This document shows positions 59,901 to 64,000 of a stretch of DNA of 64,000 bases, piece by piece. The stretch's first letter is position 1; every line of letters starts with the position of its first letter. The notes beneath the pieces were generated by a model. That model had not been told where the DNA came from and searched no databases. It was given only the letters and a program-made list of their open reading frames with translations. Origin of the DNA: Archivesica marissinica (lineage: Eukaryota > Mollusca > Bivalvia > Venerida > Vesicomyidae); assembly GCA_014843695.1 (NCBI GenBank), contig CM026401.1:23884584-23948583 (forward strand). The letters are read 5' to 3'. A program made the position numbers and the translations under genes.

Positions 59901-62900
59901 ACATACAGTACGGGGGAGGGCGGTGCTTCAAATACACATTGATTTATGAATACATACAGTACGGGGGAGGGCGGTGCTTCAAATACACATTGATTTATGA
60001 ATACATACAGTACGGGGGAGGGCGGTGCTTCAAATACACATTGATTTATGAATACATACAGTACGGGGAGGGTGGTGCTTCAAATACACAATGATTTATG
60101 AATACATACAGTACGGAATGATTTATGAATACATACAGTACGGGTGAGGGCGGTGCTTCAAATACACATTGATTTATGAATACATACAGTACGGGGGAGG
60201 GCAGTGCTTCAAATACACATTGATTTATGAATACATACAGTACGGGGGAGGGTGGTGCTTCAAATACACATTGATTTATGAATACATATAGTACGGGGGA
60301 GGGCGGTGCTTCAAATACACATTGATTTATGAATACATATAGTACAGGTGAGGGTGGTGCTTCAAATACACATTGATTTATGAATACATATAGTATGGGG
60401 GAGGGCGGTGCTTCAAATACACATTGATTTATGAATACATACAGTACGGGGGAGGGTGGTGCTTCAAATACACATTGATTTATGAATACATACAGTACGG
60501 GGGAGGGCGGTGCTTCAAATACACATTGATTTATGAATACATACAGTACGGGGGAGGGTGGTGCTTCAAATACACATTGATTTATGAATACATACAGTTG
60601 GAGGGCGGTGCTTCAAATACACATTGATTTATGAATACATACAGTGGGGGAGGGCGGTGCTTCAAATACACATTGATTTATGAATACATCAAGGGGGTGT
60701 TAAATACACATTGATTTATGAATACATACTGGGGGAGGGCGGTGCTTCAAATACACATTGATTTATGAATACATACAGTACGGGGGAGGCGGTGCTTCAA
60801 ATACACATTGATTTATGAATACATACAGTACGGGTGAGGGCGGTGCTTCAAATACACATTGATTTATGAATACATACAGTACGGGGGAGGGCGGTGCTTC
60901 AAATACACATTGATTTATGAATACATACAGTACGGGGGAGGGTGGTGCTTCAAATACACATTGATTTATGAATACATACAGTACGGGGGAGGCGGTGCTT
61001 CAAATACACATTGATTTATGAATACATACAGTACGGGGAGGGTGGTGCTTCAAATACACATTGATTTATGAATACATACAGTACGGGGGAGGGCGGTGCT
61101 TCAAATACACATTGATTTATGAATACATACAGTACGGGGGAGGGCGGTGCTTCAAATACACATTGATTTATGAATACATACAGTACGGGGGAGGGCGGTG
61201 CTTCAAATACACATTGATTTATGAATACATACAGTACGGGGGAGGGCGGTGCTTCAAATACACATTGATTTATGAATACATACAGTACGGGGAGGTGGTG
61301 CTTCAAATACACATGATTTATGAATACATACAGTACGGAAGTGAATACATACAGTACAGGCGGTGCTTCAAATACACATTGATTTATGAATACATACAGT
61401 ACGGGGGAGGGCGGTTCAAATACACATTGATTTATGAATACATACAGTACGGGGGAATACACATTGATTTATGAATACATAGTTTTTTGTTTATGAATAC
61501 ATACAGTGGGGAGGGTGTGCTTCAAATACACATTGATTTATGAATTTATATACATACAGTACGGGGGAGGGCTTCAATACACATTGATTTATGAATACAT
61601 ACTTAGTACGGGTTGGAGGGCGGTTTCATGATTTATGAATACATACAGTACGGGGGGGTTTTGAGGGCGGTGCTTCAAATACACATTGATTTATGAATAC
61701 ATACAGTACGGGTGAGGGCGGCTTCAAATACACATTGATTTATGAATACATACAGTACGGGGGAGGGTGGGTGCTTCAGTATACACATTGATTTATGAAT
61801 ACATTCAGGGTGGTGCTTCAAATATACATTGATTTAGAATACATACAGTACGGGGGAGGGCAAATACACATTGATTTATGAATACATACAGTACGGGGGA
61901 TGGCGTTGGTTGAAATACACATTGATTTATGAATACATACAGGGGGAGGTGTGGTGAGGAATACACATTGATTTATGAATGCTTCAGTACGGATTGATTT
62001 ATGAATACATACAGTACGGGTGAGGGCGGTGCTTCAAATACACATTGATTTATGAATACATACAGTACGGGGGAGGGTGGTGCTTCAAATACACATTGAT
62101 TTATGAATACATACAGTACGTGTGGGGGGAGGGTGGTGCTTTCAAATACACATTGATTTATGAATACATATAGTACGGGGGAGGGCGGTGCTTCAAATAC
62201 ACATTGATTTATGAATACATATAGTACAGGTGAGGGTGGTGCTTCAAATACACATTGATTTATGAATACATATAGTATGGGGGAGGGCGGTGCTTCAAAT
62301 ACACATTGATTTATGAATACATACAGTACGGGGGAGGGTGGTGCTTCAAATACACATTGTTTTGTTTGTGGGTGGGGTGGTGTTTTATTGATTTATGAAT
62401 ACATACAGTACGGGGGAGGGTGGTGCTTCAAATACACATTGATTTATGAATACATACAGTACGGGTGAGGGCGGTGCTTCAAATACACATTGATTTATGA
62501 ATACATTTAGTATTGGGGATGGCGGTGCTTCAAATACACATTGATTTATGAATACATGCAGTACGGGGGAGGGTGGTGCTTCAAATACACATTGATTTAT
62601 GAATACATACAGTACGGGGGAGGGTGGTGCTTCAAATACACATGATTTATGAATACATACAGTACGGGGGAGGGTGGTGCTTCATTGTTTTTGTTTTGGG
62701 GTGGGGTGGTGTTTTTGTTTGTTGTGGGGGGGGGGTGTGTTAATACACATTGATTTATGAATACATACAGTACGGGGGATGGTGGTGCTTCAAATACACA
62801 TTGATTTATGAATACATACAGTACGGGGAGGGTGGTGCTTCAAATACACAATGATTTATGAATACATACAGTACGGTGGAGGGCGGTGCTTCAAATACAC

Positions 62901-64000
62901 ATTGATTTATGAATACATACAGTACGGGGGGAGGGCGGTGCTTCAAATACACATTGATTATGAATACATACAGTACGGGGGAGGGCGGTGCTTCATACAC
63001 ATTGATTTATGAATACATACAGTAGGGGAGGGCGGTGCTTCAAATACACATTGATTTATGAATACATACAGTACGGGGGAGGGTGGTGCTTCAAATACAC
63101 AATGATTTATGAATACATACAGTAAGGAATTATTTATGAATACATACAGTACGGGTGAGGGCGGTGCTTCAAATACACATTGATTTATGAATACATACAG
63201 TACGGGGGGAGGGCAGTGCTTCAAATACACATTGATTTATGAATACATACAGTACGGGGGAGGGTGGTGCTTCAAATACACATTGATTTATGAATACATA
63301 TAGTACGGGGGAGGGGGCGGTGCTTCAAATACACATTGATTTATGAATACATATAGTACAGGGAGGGTGGTGCTTCAAATACACATTGATTTATGAATAC
63401 ATATAGTATGGGGGAGGGTGGTGTTTTTTGTTTTGTTGTGGGGGGGGCGGTGCTTCAAATACACATTGATTTATGAATACATACAGTACGGGGGAGGGTG
63501 GTGCTTCAAATACACATTGATTTATGAATACATATAGTACGGGGAGGGTGGTGCTTTAAATACACATGATTTATGAATACATACAGTACGGGGGGAGGGT
63601 GGTGCTTCAAATACACATTGATTTATGAATACATACAGTACGGGGGAGGGCGGTGCTTCAAATACACATTGATTTATGAATACATACAGTACGGGGGAGG
63701 GCGGTGCTTCAAATACACATTGATTTATGAATACATACAGTACGGGGGAGGGTGGTGCTTCAAATACACAATGATTATGAATACTACAGTACGGAGGAGA
63801 GGGGTGGGGGGGCAATACACATTGATTTATGAATACATACAGTACGGGTGAGGGCGGTGCTTCAAATACACATTGATTTATGAATACATACAGTACGGGG
63901 GAGGGCAGTGCTTCAAATACACATTGATTTATGAATACATTCCGTCCTGGGGGAGGGCGGTGCTTCAAATACACATTGATTTATGAATACATACAGTACG
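53947..64000 (+). repeat. Minisatellite 11, 51-bp units, G-rich (runs off the window)
   Basis: Roughly 197 units with the core ACGGGGGAGGGCGGTGCTTC, then AAATACACATTGATTTATG and AATACATACAGT. The first unit (CCTCAAGCATGCCTTGATTT) is diverged, marking the left edge. CpG sites vary as AGTACGG/AGTATGG/AGTACAG and GGGCGG/GGGTGG/GGGCAG. Since 51 is a multiple of 3, frames such as IYEYIQYGGGRCFKYTL run on for up to about 184 codons, and reverse frames longer still. A 27-bp truncated unit (GTACGGAATGATTTATGAAT) recurs at 56641, 58089, 59135 and 60111. From about 59690 onward many units carry small indels and G/T-only inserts. Confidence 0.95.
62685..62741. other. G/T-only patch in minisatellite 11
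   Basis: Fifty-seven bases of only G and T. Similar runs lie at 62357-62386 and around 63415-63447. They interrupt regular 51-bp units and are probably poor consensus. Confidence 0.55.

Noticed and set aside
53947..64000. IYEYIQYGGGRCFKYTL and reverse VFINQCVFEAPPSPVLY frames as genes
   Set aside because: By-products of a 51-bp unit open on both strands.
1..64000. Naming the split gene from its peptide
   Set aside because: I could not match the joined peptide to a family with confidence. A slight resemblance of exon A to helical segments of replication or chromatin proteins is too weak to report as a call.

Overview
This is eukaryotic, most likely invertebrate-animal DNA. By eye, over 90% of it is tandem repeat (minisatellite). 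There are no bacterial-type genes, no CRISPR array and no rRNA. The pointers to an animal are spliceosomal exon boundaries, a probable tRNA-derived SINE with target-site duplications, and repeat variation that looks like decay of methylated CpG. A mollusc or related lophotrochozoan would fit, but that is a guess.

The small unique islands between the arrays appear to be the 3' exons of one plus-strand split gene: exon A (about 17-106), exon B (about 3015-3068), exon C (34741-34854) and exon D (48961-49049, ending in TGA). Reading frames join across all three introns. Together they give only about 350 bp of coding sequence spread over 49 kb. I do not recognise the protein. Its visible C-terminus carries a basic, NLS-like KRRK followed by an acidic/serine stretch.

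Layout: intron A holds a 21/26-bp minisatellite (173-3006) that runs to within a few bases of the splice acceptor. Intron B (about 31.7 kb) holds a SINE (3140-3362) and a 24-bp minisatellite of about 31 kb (3403-34618), broken by a 1,000-N gap (19627-20626). Intron C (about 14.1 kb) holds three abutting arrays with units of 29 bp (34968-35863), 39 bp (35864-40660) and 37 bp (40678-48869). After the stop codon come arrays of 22, 34, 26, 28, 21 and 26 bp, then a candidate poly(A) signal (53029-53038). Further on are a 13-C tract, a 75-bp triplicate (53481-53708) and a 51-bp G-rich array that runs off the window (53947-64000).

Every long open reading frame, up to about 1,850 codons, is a by-product of stop-free repeat units inside introns or the 3' flank. 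I do not annotate any of them as genes. Several patches of pure G/T or pure A/C sequence, and runs of suspiciously uniform units, suggest that parts of the arrays are assembly or consensus artefacts. Array lengths should therefore be treated as provisional.
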